A DNA stretch of 64,000 nucleotides, from the NCBI RefSeq assembly GCF_006636215.1, contig NZ_VIFM01000013.1, forward strand, positions 1-64,000. Direction: 5' to 3'. Positions within the stretch are counted from its first letter, which is position 1; each line of letters begins with the position of its first letter. Shown piece by piece: positions 43,201 to 52,539 of this stretch. Position numbers and translations under genes: made by a program. The DNA comes from Myxococcus llanfairpwllgwyngyllgogerychwyrndrobwllllantysiliogogogochensis. GTDB lineage: Bacteria; Myxococcota; Myxococcia; Myxococcales; Myxococcaceae. The notes below the pieces were generated by a model. That model ran no database searches. It saw only the letters and a program-made list of their open reading frames with translations, and had not been told where the DNA came from.

Positions 43201-46200
43201 TGGACGCGGAGCTCCTCGACGAGCTTCTCGAAGGGAATCTCCTGGTGGGAGTAGGCACCGAGGCAGGAGTCGCGAGTGCGAAGGAGGACGTCGAGGAAGG
43301 AAGGGTTGCCGGAGAGGCGAGCGGGGAGAGGGAGTGTGTTGACGAAGAAGCCGATGAGGGATTCGAGCTGAGGACGGGTGCGGTTGGCGATGGGAGAGCC
43401 GACGAGGAAGTCGAGCTGGCCGGAGTAGCGGGAGAGGAGGAGCTGGAAGGAGGAGAGCAGTGCCATGAAGAGGGTGGCACCGTGGAGACGAGAGAGGGAA
43501 TCGAGGGAGTCGCGAAGGTGGAGGGGAAGGGAGAAGCGGTGAGTGGAGCCCTCGAAGGATTGAAGAGAGGGACGAGGAAAGTCAGTGGGAAGAGAGAGGA
43601 CGTGAGGGACGCCGTCGAGGAGGCAAGTCCAGAAGGAGAGCTGGGAGGAGAGGGTGTCGCCAGAGAGCCAATGACGCTGCCAGGAGGAGAAGTCGGCGTA
43701 CTGGATGGAGAGAGGGGGAAGGGGTGAGGCCACGCCCTGAAGGCGAGCGAGGTACTCGGCGGAGAGCTCCTGGTAGAGGACGCCGAAGGACCAGCCGTCG
43801 GAGATGATGTGGTGGAGGTTGAGCAGCAGCAGATGCCGCTGAGGCGCGAGGAGGAAGAGACGCGCGCGGAAGAGAGGACCGAGGGCGAGGTTGAAGGGAG
43901 CCTCGGCATCGAGCTGGAGGAGGCGAAGGGCTTCGTCGTTGGGGCTGGGAGCGGCCGAGAGGTCGATGAGTTCCCAGTCGAAGTCGGGATCGTCGGAGAT
44001 GCGTTGGGAAGGCTCGCCGTCGCCCGGGAAGCGAGTGCGGAGAGCCTCGTGACGAAGGACGAGCGTGCGGAGGCTGTCGTGGAGTGCTGCGACGTCGAGA
44101 GCGCCCTCCAGACGCAGCGCGAAGGGCATGTTGTAGACGGCCTGCTGCTCATGGAGCTGGCTGAGAAACCAGAGACGCTCCTGCGCGAAGGAGAGCGGCA
44201 GCGGCGCATCCCTGCTCACCGTCGAAATGAGCGAGGTGTTCTGAACCGTCTGCGCTGATTGGAGGCGCTGCTCGACGGCCTGTGCGAAGGACTCGATGGT
44301 CGGTGCTTCGAAGAGCATCCGCACGGCCAGCGGAACACCGAGACGTTCCTGGCTCCGCGAGATGATCTGCGTGGCGAGCAAGGAATGCCCACCGAGGTCG
44401 AAGAAGTTCGCGGTGACGCTGACCTTGTCGAGCTGAAGCACCGCTGCCCAGATGACTGCGAGCTGCGACTCCAGCTCCGTGCGTGGAGCGACGAACGCCT
44501 CACCGTCGAGGCGATTCGCCTCGGGCGTGGGGAGTGCGCGGTGGTCGATCTTCCCGTTGGGCGTGAGGGGCAGCGCGGCGAGGACGATGACCGTCGAGGG
44601 AACCATGTGGCTGGGAAGTTGTTTCCCCAGGTGCTCGCGCAACACGGAGCCGGCGAGCTCCGTCGCGACGTAGGCGACCAGTCGCTTGTCACCTGGCGCG
44701 TCCTCCCTCACGAGTACGACGGCGTCGCGCACGTCGGGGTGAGCCCGGATGGCGGACTCGACTTCACCCAGCTCGATGCGGAAGCCACGCAGCTTCACCT
44801 GGTTGTCGCGGCGGCCGATGAAGTCGAGAGCACCGTCAGTGCGAAGCCGGACGAGGTCACCAGTGCGGTAGAGGCGAGCGCCGGGAGCCGCGCTGAAGGG
44901 ATGGGGAATGAAGCGCTCGGCGGTGAGGTCGGGCTTGTTCCAGTAGCCCCAGGCGAGGCCATCACCTCCGACGAAGAGTTCCCCTGTGACGCCCATGGGC
45001 ACGGGCTGAAAATGCACGTCGAGCACATAGGCGGTGCTGTTGGCGATGGGCCTGCCGATGGGGACGGAGAGTTCCTGGTGGCAGAGGGCGGGGTGCCACG
45101 TGCTGGCGGTGGTGTTTTCGGTGGGGCCGTAGCCGTTGACCAGTCGCTGAGGAGGCCCGGAGGAGAGGACGCGGTTGATGCAGGAGGGGTCCGCGTTCTC
45201 CCCGCCGATGAGGACGAAACGGAGGCGAGAGAATGCGGAAGGCTCGGAGCGGGAGACGAGGTTGAAGAGAGAAGTGGTGAGGACGAGGGCGGAGATGCGC
45301 TCGTCGCGGAGACGACGGGCGAGGACAGCCGGGTCGATGACGTCATCCTTGTCGAGGATGACGAGGGCGGCGCCATTGAGGAGGGCGCCCCAGATTTCGA
45401 AGGTGGAGGCGTCGAAGGCGACGGTGGCGGCCTGGGCGACGCGGTCGTCGGGGCCGATTTGCACGTCGTCGGAGTTGAGGACGAGGCGGAGGACGCCTCG
45501 GTGGGGGATGCAGACACCCTTGGGGCGGCCCGTCGAACCCGAGGTGTAGAGGATGTGCGCCAGGTCATCTGGACCGAGGTCGCACTCCAACGGCGCCTTG
45601 CTGCTCGCACTCAGCGCTTCGCGAAGCAGGTCAAGACACAGGAGTCGCCAATCACCCGAAGGCACGCTCTCTCTGCGCGACTCGTGAGTGACGACGGCGA
45701 CGACTTGTGCGTCGCGAGCCATGAAGTCGAGACGCTCGGAGGGGTAATCCGGATCGAGCGGGACGTAGGCTCCGCCCGCCTTGAGGATGGCGAGCAGCGT
45801 GACAATCAGCTCGGGAGAGCGGGGCAGGCAGACCCCGACCTGAGGACTCGCCCTGCCAATTCCGTGAGCACGAAGGATGCGAGCGAGCTGGTTCGAGCGA
45901 GCATCCAGCTCGCCGTACGAGAGCGAGTCGGAGCCGTACTGCACGGCGATGGCGTCGGGACGCAGCGCGGCCTGGGTGGCGAAGCATTCGACGATGGACG
46001 AGTGGGCCGGATACGGCCGGCCGGTGTCGTTCCATTCGACGAGCCACTGGCGACGCTCGTCGGCGGAGAGCAGGTCCAGTGAGTGGATGGAGACGTGCGG
46101 AGTCCGGACGACCTGCTCCATCAGCCTGCGAAGGTGGTCCGCCATGCGCGCGACGGTGGCTGGCGCGAAGAGCGCGGTGGCGAACTCGAAAACGCCGTGA

Positions 46201-49200
46201 AGGCCATCCGAGGACTCCTCCAAGGAGAGCGTGAGGTCGAACTTGGAAGTTCGGGGATGGAGTTCGACGTGTTCGACCTGGAGTCCCGGGAAGGACGGCG
46301 GTGCACCGGGCGCGTTCTGGAGAGCGAACATGACCTGGACGAGAGGGCCATGGCTCAAGGAGCGCTGGACGTGGAGTTCCTCGACGAGCTTCTCGAAGGG
46401 AAGCTCCTGGTGGGAGTAGGCACCGAGGCAGGAGTCGCGAGTGCGAAGGAGGACGTCGAGGAAGGAAGGGTTGCCGGAGAGGCGAGCGGGGAGAGGGAGT
46501 GTGTTGACGAAGAATCCGATGAGGGATTCGAGCTGAGGGCGGGTGCGGTTGGCGATGGGGGAGCCGACGAGGAAGTCGAGCTGGCCGGAGTAGCGGGAGA
46601 GGAGGAGTTGGAAGGAGGAGAGCAGTGCCATGAAGAGGGTGGCACCGTGGAGACGGGAGAGGGAGTCGAGGGAGTCGCGAAGGTGGAGGGGAAGAGAGAA
46701 GCGGTGAGTGGAGCCCTCGAAGGATTGGAGAGAGGGACGAGGAAAGTCAGAGGGAAGAGAGAGGACGTGAGGGACGCCGTCGAGGAGACGAGTCCAGAAG
46801 GAGAGCTGGGAGGAGAGGGTGTCGCCAGAGAGCCAGTCACGCTGCCAGGAAGAGAAGTCGGCGTACTGAATGGACAGAGGAGGCAGAAGAGAGGCCACGC
46901 CCTGAAGGCGAGCAAGGTACTCGGCGGAGAGCTCCTGGTAGAGGACGCCGAAGGACCAGCCGTCGGAGATGATGTGGTGGAGGTTGAGCAGCAGCAGATG
47001 CCGCTGAGGCGCGAGGAGGAAGAGGCGCGCACGGAAGAGAGGACCGAGGGCGAGGTTGAAGGGAGCCTCGGCATCGAACTGGAGCAGGCGAAAGGCTTCG
47101 TCGTCGGGGTTGGGAGACGACGAGAGGTCGACGAGTCCCCAGTCGAAGTCGGGAGCGTCGGAGATGTGCTGAAAGGGAGCTCCCTCGCCGGGGAAGTGAG
47201 TGCGGAGAGCCTCGTGACGAAGGACGAGCGCGCGGAGGCTGTCGTGGAGCGCGGCGACGTCGAGAGCGCCCTCCAGACGAAGCGCGAAAGGCATGTTGTA
47301 GACGGCCTGCTGCTCATGGAGCTGGCTGAGAAACCAGAGACGCTCCTGCGCGAAGGAGAGCGGTAGCGGCGCATCTCTGCTCACCGTCGGGACGAGGGCC
47401 ACGTCTGTCGGAGCAGAAACGGCGTTTCGGCGCTGCTCGACGACGCGAGCAAGGGCCTCGATGGAGGGTGCCTCGAATAGCGCGCGAACGGGAATCAGCG
47501 TGCCCAGGTGCTCCTGGATGCGAGAGATGACCTGGGTGGCGAGCAATGAGTGCCCGCCCAGGTCGAAGAAGTTCGCGGTGACGCTGACGCTGTCGAGCTG
47601 AAGCACAGCGGCCCAGATGGCCGCGAGCCGCGACTCCAGCTCCGTGCGTGGAGCGACGAACGAGTCCGTCTCCAACGCTCCGAACTCAGGCGCCGGCAAT
47701 GCGCGGCGATCCACCTTGCCATTGGGTGTGAGTGGAAGCGCGTCGAGGACGACGACCGCCGAGGGCACCATGTAGCTGGGAAGCTGTTGTCCCAGGTGCT
47801 CACGCAACAGTGTCCCGGCGCTTCGCGTCACGACGTATGCGACCAATCGTTTGTCACCCGGCGAGTCCTCTCGCACGAGCACGACGGCGTCGCGTACGTC
47901 GGGATGGGCACGCAGCGCGGCCTCGACTTCACCCAGTTCGATGCGGAAGCCGCGCAGCTTCACCTGGTTGTCGCGGCGGCCGATGAAGTCCAGCTCTCCG
48001 TCCTGACGGAAGCGAACGAGGTCGCCCGTGCGATAGAGGCGCGCACCCGGAGTCGTGCTGAAGGGATGGGGAATGAAGCGCTCGGCGGTGAGGTCGGGTC
48101 TGTCCCAATAGCCCCAGGCGAGGCCGTCGCCTCCGACGAACAGCTCACCCGCGACACCCTGAGGAACAGGTTGCAGATTCGCATCGAGCACATAGGCGGT
48201 GCTGTTGGAGACAGGCCTTCCAATGGGGACCGACAGCTCGGTGGAGGGCTGGGCCTGATACCAGGTGCTGTACGTGGTGTTCTCGGTGGGGCCGTAGCCG
48301 TTCACCAATGCGACCGGTGCTCCGTGCGTGAGCACGCGTTGAACAGTCGTTGCGTCGGCGGCCTCTCCTCCGAAGATGACCCAGCGCAACCCCGCGAACG
48401 CATCAGGGTGCGTGCGCGCGGTGTGGTGGAAGATGGCGGTCGCGACGACCAGCGCGGAGATGCGCTCCTCCCGCAGTCGGCGCGCGAAGACGTCGGGCTG
48501 GATGACGTCTTCCTTGTCGAAGATGACGAGAGCGGCGCCGTTGAGCAGCGCACCCCAGATCTCCAAGGTGGAGAGGTCGAACGTCACCGTGGTCACCTGG
48601 GCGACCCGGTCGTCCGGCCCCAGGCGGACCTGGTCCGGGTCGAGCGCCATGCGAACCACACCCCGGTGTGGAATGCAGACACCCTTGGGACGCCCCGTGG
48701 ACCCGGAGGTGTAGATGATGTGCGCCAGGTCATCGGCGGTGCTGTCATCCACCCACGGGGTTGACGCCGAACCCTCCAGCGCATCCCCGAGCCGATCCAG
48801 GTTCACCACGTGCCACGGTCCCTCGGGAAGCCGCGTGCTCAGCGCATCGTGAGAGACGATGGTCGCGAGTCGGGCGTCATGGGCCATGAAGGCCAGTCGC
48901 TCCGTGGGGTGCTCGGGGTCGAGCGGAACGTACGCTCCGCCAGCCTTGAGGCTCGCGAGGAACGCGACGATGAGCTCCGGGGACCGAGGCAGGCACACGC
49001 CCACCTGCGGATGCCGGCGGTTGACGCCCTGGGCTCGCAGCACCCGGGCCAGCGCATTGGCGCGCCCATCGAGCTGGGCATAGGTGAGCGCGCTCTCTCC
49101 ATGTCGAACCGCCACGGCTTCGGGCCGCAGCGCCACCTGTGCATTGAAGAGGCGCACGAGAGACGACTCGGACGGGTAGGCGCGCGCCGTGTGGTTCCAG

Positions 49201-52200
49201 TCGATGAGCCACTGGCGTTGCTCGTCGTCGGAGAGGAGCGGCACTTGTCCGCAAGGACGCTCGGGTTCCCGGACGAACGCCTCGACGAGTCGCACGAAGT
49301 GCTCCGCCATCCGTTCGATGGTGCGCGGAGCGAACAGCGTGGTGGAGTACTCGATGGAGCCCCGGAGTCCCTCGGGGGATTCCTCCAGCGCGAGGAACAG
49401 CTCGAACCGCGACGTCCGTGTTCCCAGCTCCAGCGGAGCGACCTGGAGCCCTGGAAGCTGAAGCTGTCCCCCGGGAGCGTTCTGGAGCGCGAACAGGACC
49501 TGGACCAACGGACTGCGTCCGGGCTCGCGCTGGACGTGGAGTTCCTCGACGAGCTTCTCGAAGGGAAGCTCCTGGTGGGAGTAGGCCCCGAGGCAGGAGT
49601 CGCGAGTGCGAAGGAGGACGTCGAGGAAGGAAGGGTTGCCGGAGAGGCGAGCGGGGAGAGGGAGTGTGTTGACGAAGAAGCCGATGAGGGATTCGAGCTG
49701 AGGACGGGTGCGGTTGGCGATGGGAGAGCCGACGAGGAAGTCGAGCTGGCCGGAGTAGCGGGAGAGAAGGAGCTGGAAGGAGGAGAGCAGTGCCATGAAG
49801 AGGGTGGCACCGTGGAGACGAGAGAGGGAATCGAGGGAGTCGCGAAGGTGGAGGGGAAGAGAGAAGCGGTGAGTGGAGCCCTCGAAGGATTGAAGAGAGG
49901 GACGAGGAAAGTCAGAGGGAAGAGAGAGGACGTGAGGGACGCCGTCGAGGAGGAGAGTCCAGAAGGAGAGCTGGGAGGAGAGGGTGTCGCCGGAGAGCCA
50001 GTGACGCTGCCAGGAGGAGAAGTCGGCGTATTGGATGGAGAGCGGGGGCAGAGGTGAGGCCACACCCTGGAGGCGAGCGAGGTACTCGGCGGAGAGCTCC
50101 TGGTAGAGGACGCCGAAGGACCAGCCGTCAGAGATGATGTGGTGGAGGTTGAGCAGCAACAGATGCTCATGTTCGTGAGCAGCGGTCGTCACCAGCAGCG
50201 CTCGAAAGAGCGGACCGCGTGCGAGGTCGAACGGTCGTTCCGCCGCGGCATGCAGCAGGGCGTGGGCCTGTTCGACTGAACTCACGGCGCTCCGCTCCAG
50301 CCGCACGGACACGGACTCCGCCACGAGTTGCACGGGAGCGCCTTCGCCCGGGAAGGTCGTGCGCAGGGACTCGTGACGGTCAACCAGTGCCTGGAGGCTT
50401 TGCTCCAGGGCCGTGACGTCGAGAGGCCCCTCCAACCGGAACGCCATGGGCAGCGAGTACACGGCCGTGTCCGGCATCCACCGGTCGAGGAACCACAGGC
50501 GCTGCTGCGCGAACGATGGGCTCAGGCGCGCCTCGCCCTGGGCGGGTCGGATGAGGTCCTCGGAGAACGCGCTCGTGGTCTCCTCGAGATTGGCGCACAG
50601 CTCGCGAAGGACGGGCCTATCGAAGAGCGCACGCAGCGGAAGGTGGAACCGTGTCTCCTCGCGCATCCGGGTGATGACCTGCGTGGCGAGCAGCGAGTGG
50701 CCCCCCAGGTCGAAGAAGTTCGCGGTGGCGCTCACGGCGTCCATGCCCAGCACCTCCGCCCAGATGCGCGCGACGGCGGTCTCGAGGGCCGACTCCGGCG
50801 CGATGAAGTCCTCGGAGTGCGCCTGGGGTGTGGGCAGCAACGCGCGGTCCACCTTGCCGTTGGGCGTGAGTGGCAGTGCGTCCAGCACCACGATGGCGGC
50901 GGGCACCATGTACCCGGGGAGCAGGCGTTGCACGTGCTCGCGCAGCTCGACGGAGGACGCTCGCGCGACGACGTACGCGACCAGCCTCCGGTCTCCCGGT
51001 AAGTCCTCTCGCACGAGCGCGAGTGCCTCCAGCACGGAGGAATGCTGGCGCAGCGCGCTCTCCACTTCCCCCAGCTCGATTCGGAAGCCACGCAGCTTCA
51101 CCTGGTGGTCGCGACGGCCGATGAACTCCATGACTCCATCGACGCGCTGCCGCACCAGATCTCCGGTGCGGTACATCCGGCCACCGGGCGTATCGCTCCA
51201 GGGATCGGGCAGGAAGCGCTCTCCCGTCAGGTCCGCGCGCTCCCAGTATCCCCACGCGAGGCCCAGGCCCCCCGTGTACAGCTCACCCACGGTTCCGACG
51301 GGAACGGGCCGCAGCGACTCGTCCAGCACATACATCCGCGTCCCGGAGATGGCGCGGCCAATGGCGACGGCCGTGGTGTCATCTGTCTCCAGTGCTCCGC
51401 GCATCGGGTGGAAGCTGGTGAACGTCGTGTTCTCGGTGGGCCCGTAGAAGTTGACGAGCCGGATGTGCGGAAGCTGCTCCAGCGCCTTGCGCGCATGGGG
51501 CACGGAGAGGACCTCGCCTCCCGTGAGCAGCTCGCGCACGCGGCCCATTCCAGGCAGGCCGAGCTCGATGAGTTGATGGAAGAGGCCCGTCGTCACCCAG
51601 ACCACCGTCACTCCCTGCGCCTCCAGGAAGGGACCCAGCTCGTCCAGCCCCGCGGCGCCCTGGGTGAACACGGCGAGCCGCGCGCCATTGAGGAGCGCTC
51701 CCCAGATTTCAAAGGTCGACGCATCGAAGGCCACGGGCGCGAGCTGCAGCAGCACGTCGTCGGGGCCCACGTCCACGTAGTTGGCGCCCAGCACCAGCCG
51801 CAACACGCCCCGGTGGGGAACACAGACGCCCTTGGGTTTGCCCGTGGAGCCCGATGTGAAGACCACGTAGGCGAGGTCGTCCGGGCAGACCTCCCGCTCG
51901 GGCGGATGCGCGGGAAGCGCGTCCAGCTCCGCCTCCAGCGCGTCCAGGCACAGCGTGGGTACACCGCCCGACGGCAGGCGGGAGCGCAGGCCCGTCTGCG
52001 TGACGATGGCGTGGACCCCCGCGTCCTCCGCCATCAACCGCAGTCGCTCGGACGGGTAGTCGGGATCGAGCGGAACATAGGCGCCGCCCGCCTTGACGAT
52101 GGCGAGGAGGGTGACCAGCAGCTCCGCCGAGCGCGGGAGACAGACGCCCACCTGGGGATGCTCTCGACAGATGCCCTGGGCGCGCAGGCGCCACGCGAGC

Positions 52201-52361
52201 TGGTTCGCCCGCGCGTCGAGTCCCGCATACGTCAGGCTCACGCTGTCGCTGCTGACCGCGACAGCGTGAGGCCGCAGCGCCACCTGGGCTTCGAAGGCGT
52301 CCGCGATGTTGGAGGGAAGAGAAGCCGGAGAGGGAGCCGACAAGGAGAGGGCGTCGAGCAT
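40233..52361 (-). CDS. Four-module nonribosomal peptide synthetase with thioesterase
   Basis: A single 4042-residue enzyme that builds a peptide on carrier domains. Layout by core motifs: A1 (about 20-510), T1 (Ser in GGHSL near 555), C2 (HHIISDG near 740)-A2-T2 (near 1604), C3 (near 1794)-A3-T3 (near 2657), C4 (near 2849)-A4-T4 (near 3715), TE from about 3790 (GLSMGG serine near 3855, GNHQTM near 4007). It starts with A, so it is an initiation module, and ends with TE: a complete tetrapeptide line. No epimerase, methylase or MbtH is present. Binding-pocket codes, read against PheA, are DAFWLGFTF, DLLVIGGTY, DAFVLGGTA and DAFFLGVTF; A1 and A4 look aliphatic (Val/Ile-like), and A2 and A3 match nothing I know. 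There is no transporter, regulator or tailoring gene beside it. Confidence 0.93.
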   Translation of the reverse strand: MLDALSLSAPSPASLPSNIADAFEAQVALRPHAVAVSSDSVSLTYAGLDARANQLAWRLRAQGICREHPQVGVCLPRSAELLVTLLAIVKAGGAYVPLDPDYPSERLRLMAEDAGVHAIVTQTGLRSRLPSGGVPTLCLDALEAELDALPAHPPEREVCPDDLAYVVFTSGSTGKPKGVCVPHRGVLRLVLGANYVDVGPDDVLLQLAPVAFDASTFEIWGALLNGARLAVFTQGAAGLDELGPFLEAQGVTVVWVTTGLFHQLIELGLPGMGRVRELLTGGEVLSVPHARKALEQLPHIRLVNFYGPTENTTFTSFHPMRGALETDDTTAVAIGRAISGTRMYVLDESLRPVPVGTVGELYTGGLGLAWGYWERADLTGERFLPDPWSDTPGGRMYRTGDLVRQRVDGVMEFIGRRDHQVKLRGFRIELGEVESALRQHSSVLEALALVREDLPGDRRLVAYVVARASSVELREHVQRLLPGYMVPAAIVVLDALPLTPNGKVDRALLPTPQAHSEDFIAPESALETAVARIWAEVLGMDAVSATANFFDLGGHSLLATQVITRMREETRFHLPLRALFDRPVLRELCANLEETTSAFSEDLIRPAQGEARLSPSFAQQRLWFLDRWMPDTAVYSLPMAFRLEGPLDVTALEQSLQALVDRHESLRTTFPGEGAPVQLVAESVSVRLERSAVSSVEQAHALLHAAAERPFDLARGPLFRALLVTTAAHEHEHLLLLNLHHIISDGWSFGVLYQELSAEYLARLQGVASPLPPLSIQYADFSSWQRHWLSGDTLSSQLSFWTLLLDGVPHVLSLPSDFPRPSLQSFEGSTHRFSLPLHLRDSLDSLSRLHGATLFMALLSSFQLLLSRYSGQLDFLVGSPIANRTRPQLESLIGFFVNTLPLPARLSGNPSFLDVLLRTRDSCLGAYSHQELPFEKLVEELHVQREPGRSPLVQVLFALQNAPGGQLQLPGLQVAPLELGTRTSRFELFLALEESPEGLRGSIEYSTTLFAPRTIERMAEHFVRLVEAFVREPERPCGQVPLLSDDEQRQWLIDWNHTARAYPSESSLVRLFNAQVALRPEAVAVRHGESALTYAQLDGRANALARVLRAQGVNRRHPQVGVCLPRSPELIVAFLASLKAGGAYVPLDPEHPTERLAFMAHDARLATIVSHDALSTRLPEGPWHVVNLDRLGDALEGSASTPWVDDSTADDLAHIIYTSGSTGRPKGVCIPHRGVVRMALDPDQVRLGPDDRVAQVTTVTFDLSTLEIWGALLNGAALVIFDKEDVIQPDVFARRLREERISALVVATAIFHHTARTHPDAFAGLRWVIFGGEAADATTVQRVLTHGAPVALVNGYGPTENTTYSTWYQAQPSTELSVPIGRPVSNSTAYVLDANLQPVPQGVAGELFVGGDGLAWGYWDRPDLTAERFIPHPFSTTPGARLYRTGDLVRFRQDGELDFIGRRDNQVKLRGFRIELGEVEAALRAHPDVRDAVVLVREDSPGDKRLVAYVVTRSAGTLLREHLGQQLPSYMVPSAVVVLDALPLTPNGKVDRRALPAPEFGALETDSFVAPRTELESRLAAIWAAVLQLDSVSVTANFFDLGGHSLLATQVISRIQEHLGTLIPVRALFEAPSIEALARVVEQRRNAVSAPTDVALVPTVSRDAPLPLSFAQERLWFLSQLHEQQAVYNMPFALRLEGALDVAALHDSLRALVLRHEALRTHFPGEGAPFQHISDAPDFDWGLVDLSSSPNPDDEAFRLLQFDAEAPFNLALGPLFRARLFLLAPQRHLLLLNLHHIISDGWSFGVLYQELSAEYLARLQGVASLLPPLSIQYADFSSWQRDWLSGDTLSSQLSFWTRLLDGVPHVLSLPSDFPRPSLQSFEGSTHRFSLPLHLRDSLDSLSRLHGATLFMALLSSFQLLLSRYSGQLDFLVGSPIANRTRPQLESLIGFFVNTLPLPARLSGNPSFLDVLLRTRDSCLGAYSHQELPFEKLVEELHVQRSLSHGPLVQVMFALQNAPGAPPSFPGLQVEHVELHPRTSKFDLTLSLEESSDGLHGVFEFATALFAPATVARMADHLRRLMEQVVRTPHVSIHSLDLLSADERRQWLVEWNDTGRPYPAHSSIVECFATQAALRPDAIAVQYGSDSLSYGELDARSNQLARILRAHGIGRASPQVGVCLPRSPELIVTLLAILKAGGAYVPLDPDYPSERLDFMARDAQVVAVVTHESRRESVPSGDWRLLCLDLLREALSASSKAPLECDLGPDDLAHILYTSGSTGRPKGVCIPHRGVLRLVLNSDDVQIGPDDRVAQAATVAFDASTFEIWGALLNGAALVILDKDDVIDPAVLARRLRDERISALVLTTSLFNLVSRSEPSAFSRLRFVLIGGENADPSCINRVLSSGPPQRLVNGYGPTENTTASTWHPALCHQELSVPIGRPIANSTAYVLDVHFQPVPMGVTGELFVGGDGLAWGYWNKPDLTAERFIPHPFSAAPGARLYRTGDLVRLRTDGALDFIGRRDNQVKLRGFRIELGEVESAIRAHPDVRDAVVLVREDAPGDKRLVAYVATELAGSVLREHLGKQLPSHMVPSTVIVLAALPLTPNGKIDHRALPTPEANRLDGEAFVAPRTELESQLAVIWAAVLQLDKVSVTANFFDLGGHSLLATQIISRSQERLGVPLAVRMLFEAPTIESFAQAVEQRLQSAQTVQNTSLISTVSRDAPLPLSFAQERLWFLSQLHEQQAVYNMPFALRLEGALDVAALHDSLRTLVLRHEALRTRFPGDGEPSQRISDDPDFDWELIDLSAAPSPNDEALRLLQLDAEAPFNLALGPLFRARLFLLAPQRHLLLLNLHHIISDGWSFGVLYQELSAEYLARLQGVASPLPPLSIQYADFSSWQRHWLSGDTLSSQLSFWTCLLDGVPHVLSLPTDFPRPSLQSFEGSTHRFSLPLHLRDSLDSLSRLHGATLFMALLSSFQLLLSRYSGQLDFLVGSPIANRTRPQLESLIGFFVNTLPLPARLSGNPSFLDVLLRTRDSCLGAYSHQEIPFEKLVEELRVQRSLSHGPLVQVMFALQNAPAGQLQLPGLVVDTLELHPRTSKFDLTLSLEETPHGLNGVFEFATALFTPATISRMANHLRGLMEQVVRTPHASIHSLELLSTDERRQWLVEWNDTGRPYPAHSSIVERFATQAALRPDAIAVQHGSDSLSYGELDMRSTRLARILRAQGVDRARPQVGVCLPRSPELIVTLLAILKAGGAYVPLDPDYPSERLDFMARDSQVQRIVTQTSLSVRVPHNDTEPLCIDALPPVSDDELPRLTHDMGPDDLAYVTYTSGSTGRPKGVCIPHRAVLRLVLDSDYVQLGHDDRVAQAATVAFDASTFEIWGALLNGSSLVILDKDDVIDPSILSRRLLDERISALFLTTALFNLVSRSEPSAFSRLRFLLFGGENADTSCVNRVLSLGPPQRLLHVYGPTENTTFSSWHPVLLHHELSVPIGRPIANSTAYVLDVHLRPVPTGVTGELFVGGDGLAWGYWDRPDLTAERFIPHPFSSAPGARLYRTGDLVRLRHDGALDFIGRRDNQVKLRGFRIELGEVESALRSHPDVRDAIVLVREDTPGDRRLVGYVATELELSSTVLRTFLQGTLPSHMVPSDFVVLPALPLTANGKVDHRALPRPSAAGDDSNARVAPRTPLEEDIASLWAQVLGRESISVTASFFDLGGHSLLAAQLVAKLSERFGFKVPLQVLFQSPTVAALASWVQDKLTPGEPDTAPALPDGIVLLQRGRDDLPPLLCMHPIGGTVFCYQDLVRALGPERSVYGFQAPGVNGECEPLQTIEQLASVHLNALLQLRPRPPYYLVGLSMGGTIVYEMAQTLRRLGVPPSLLVFLDTPGPGQLPKRFEDDAELLAATFGDSSEALITLLRGLDPPAQMLEVLRRARDGAVVPDSFSLVDLQVFLSVWKAHMRALFSYAPSPTEGTAIYLRAQEYVPPHPRHPERPWQELVKGGLELIGVPGNHQTMIEPPQVTVMARHLNDFMRRLEEAVLPKSTGT
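43212..43833 (-). repeat. NRPS condensation-domain repeat, copy in C4
   Basis: About 620 bases nearly identical to 46377-46998 and 49542-50163, all spaced exactly 3165 bp apart. They code for the C-domain core from HHIISDG to the conserved region ending LPFEKLVEEL. This copy and the C3 copy stay alike beyond both ends. Confidence 0.85.
46377..46998 (-). repeat. NRPS condensation-domain repeat, copy in C3
   Basis: Same unit as 43212-43833 and 49542-50163, with only scattered single-base differences visible by eye. Similarity with the C4 copy continues in both directions. Confidence 0.85.
49542..50163 (-). repeat. NRPS condensation-domain repeat, copy in C2
   Basis: Same unit as 43212-43833 and 46377-46998. 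Similarity stops abruptly on both sides: flanking C2 sequence (for example the VTTAAHEHEH-containing stretch) is different from C3 and C4, which suggests conversion of the core only. Confidence 0.82.
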
Positions 52362-52396
52362 GTCAACGCGTCGCCCTCACAGGATGAGAAAGCGAC

Positions 52397-52421
52397 GGCT
52401 GCCGCGGGGGGCACGGCAGCC
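52397..52421 (-). promoter_or_regulatory. Hairpin in NRPS leader
   Basis: GGCTGCCG (52397-52404) and CGGCAGCC (52414-52421) form a perfect 8-bp stem with a 9-base loop, about 35-60 bases before the NRPS ATG. On the minus strand it is followed by GTCGCTTTCTC, so it could end transcripts coming from the cytochrome gene or act as an attenuator. It is a sequence-level candidate only. Confidence 0.4.
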
Positions 52422-52539
52422 GATGAGACGGGGCGGAACGCGTGAGTCATATCTAGGAGGCTTGCCAAGACATGCGCAAGATTGGCTGGTCCTCCCCGCC
52501 CTGATGAGGCGGATCCCCGTTGAGTTGTGTTTCAGTTTA

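Noticed and set aside
46083-47366. Plus-strand frames opposite the NRPS (also 42918-43727 and 48810-50057)
   Set aside because: These Glu/Gly/Val-rich frames recur because the C-domain repeat recurs; they are antisense copies of coding DNA.
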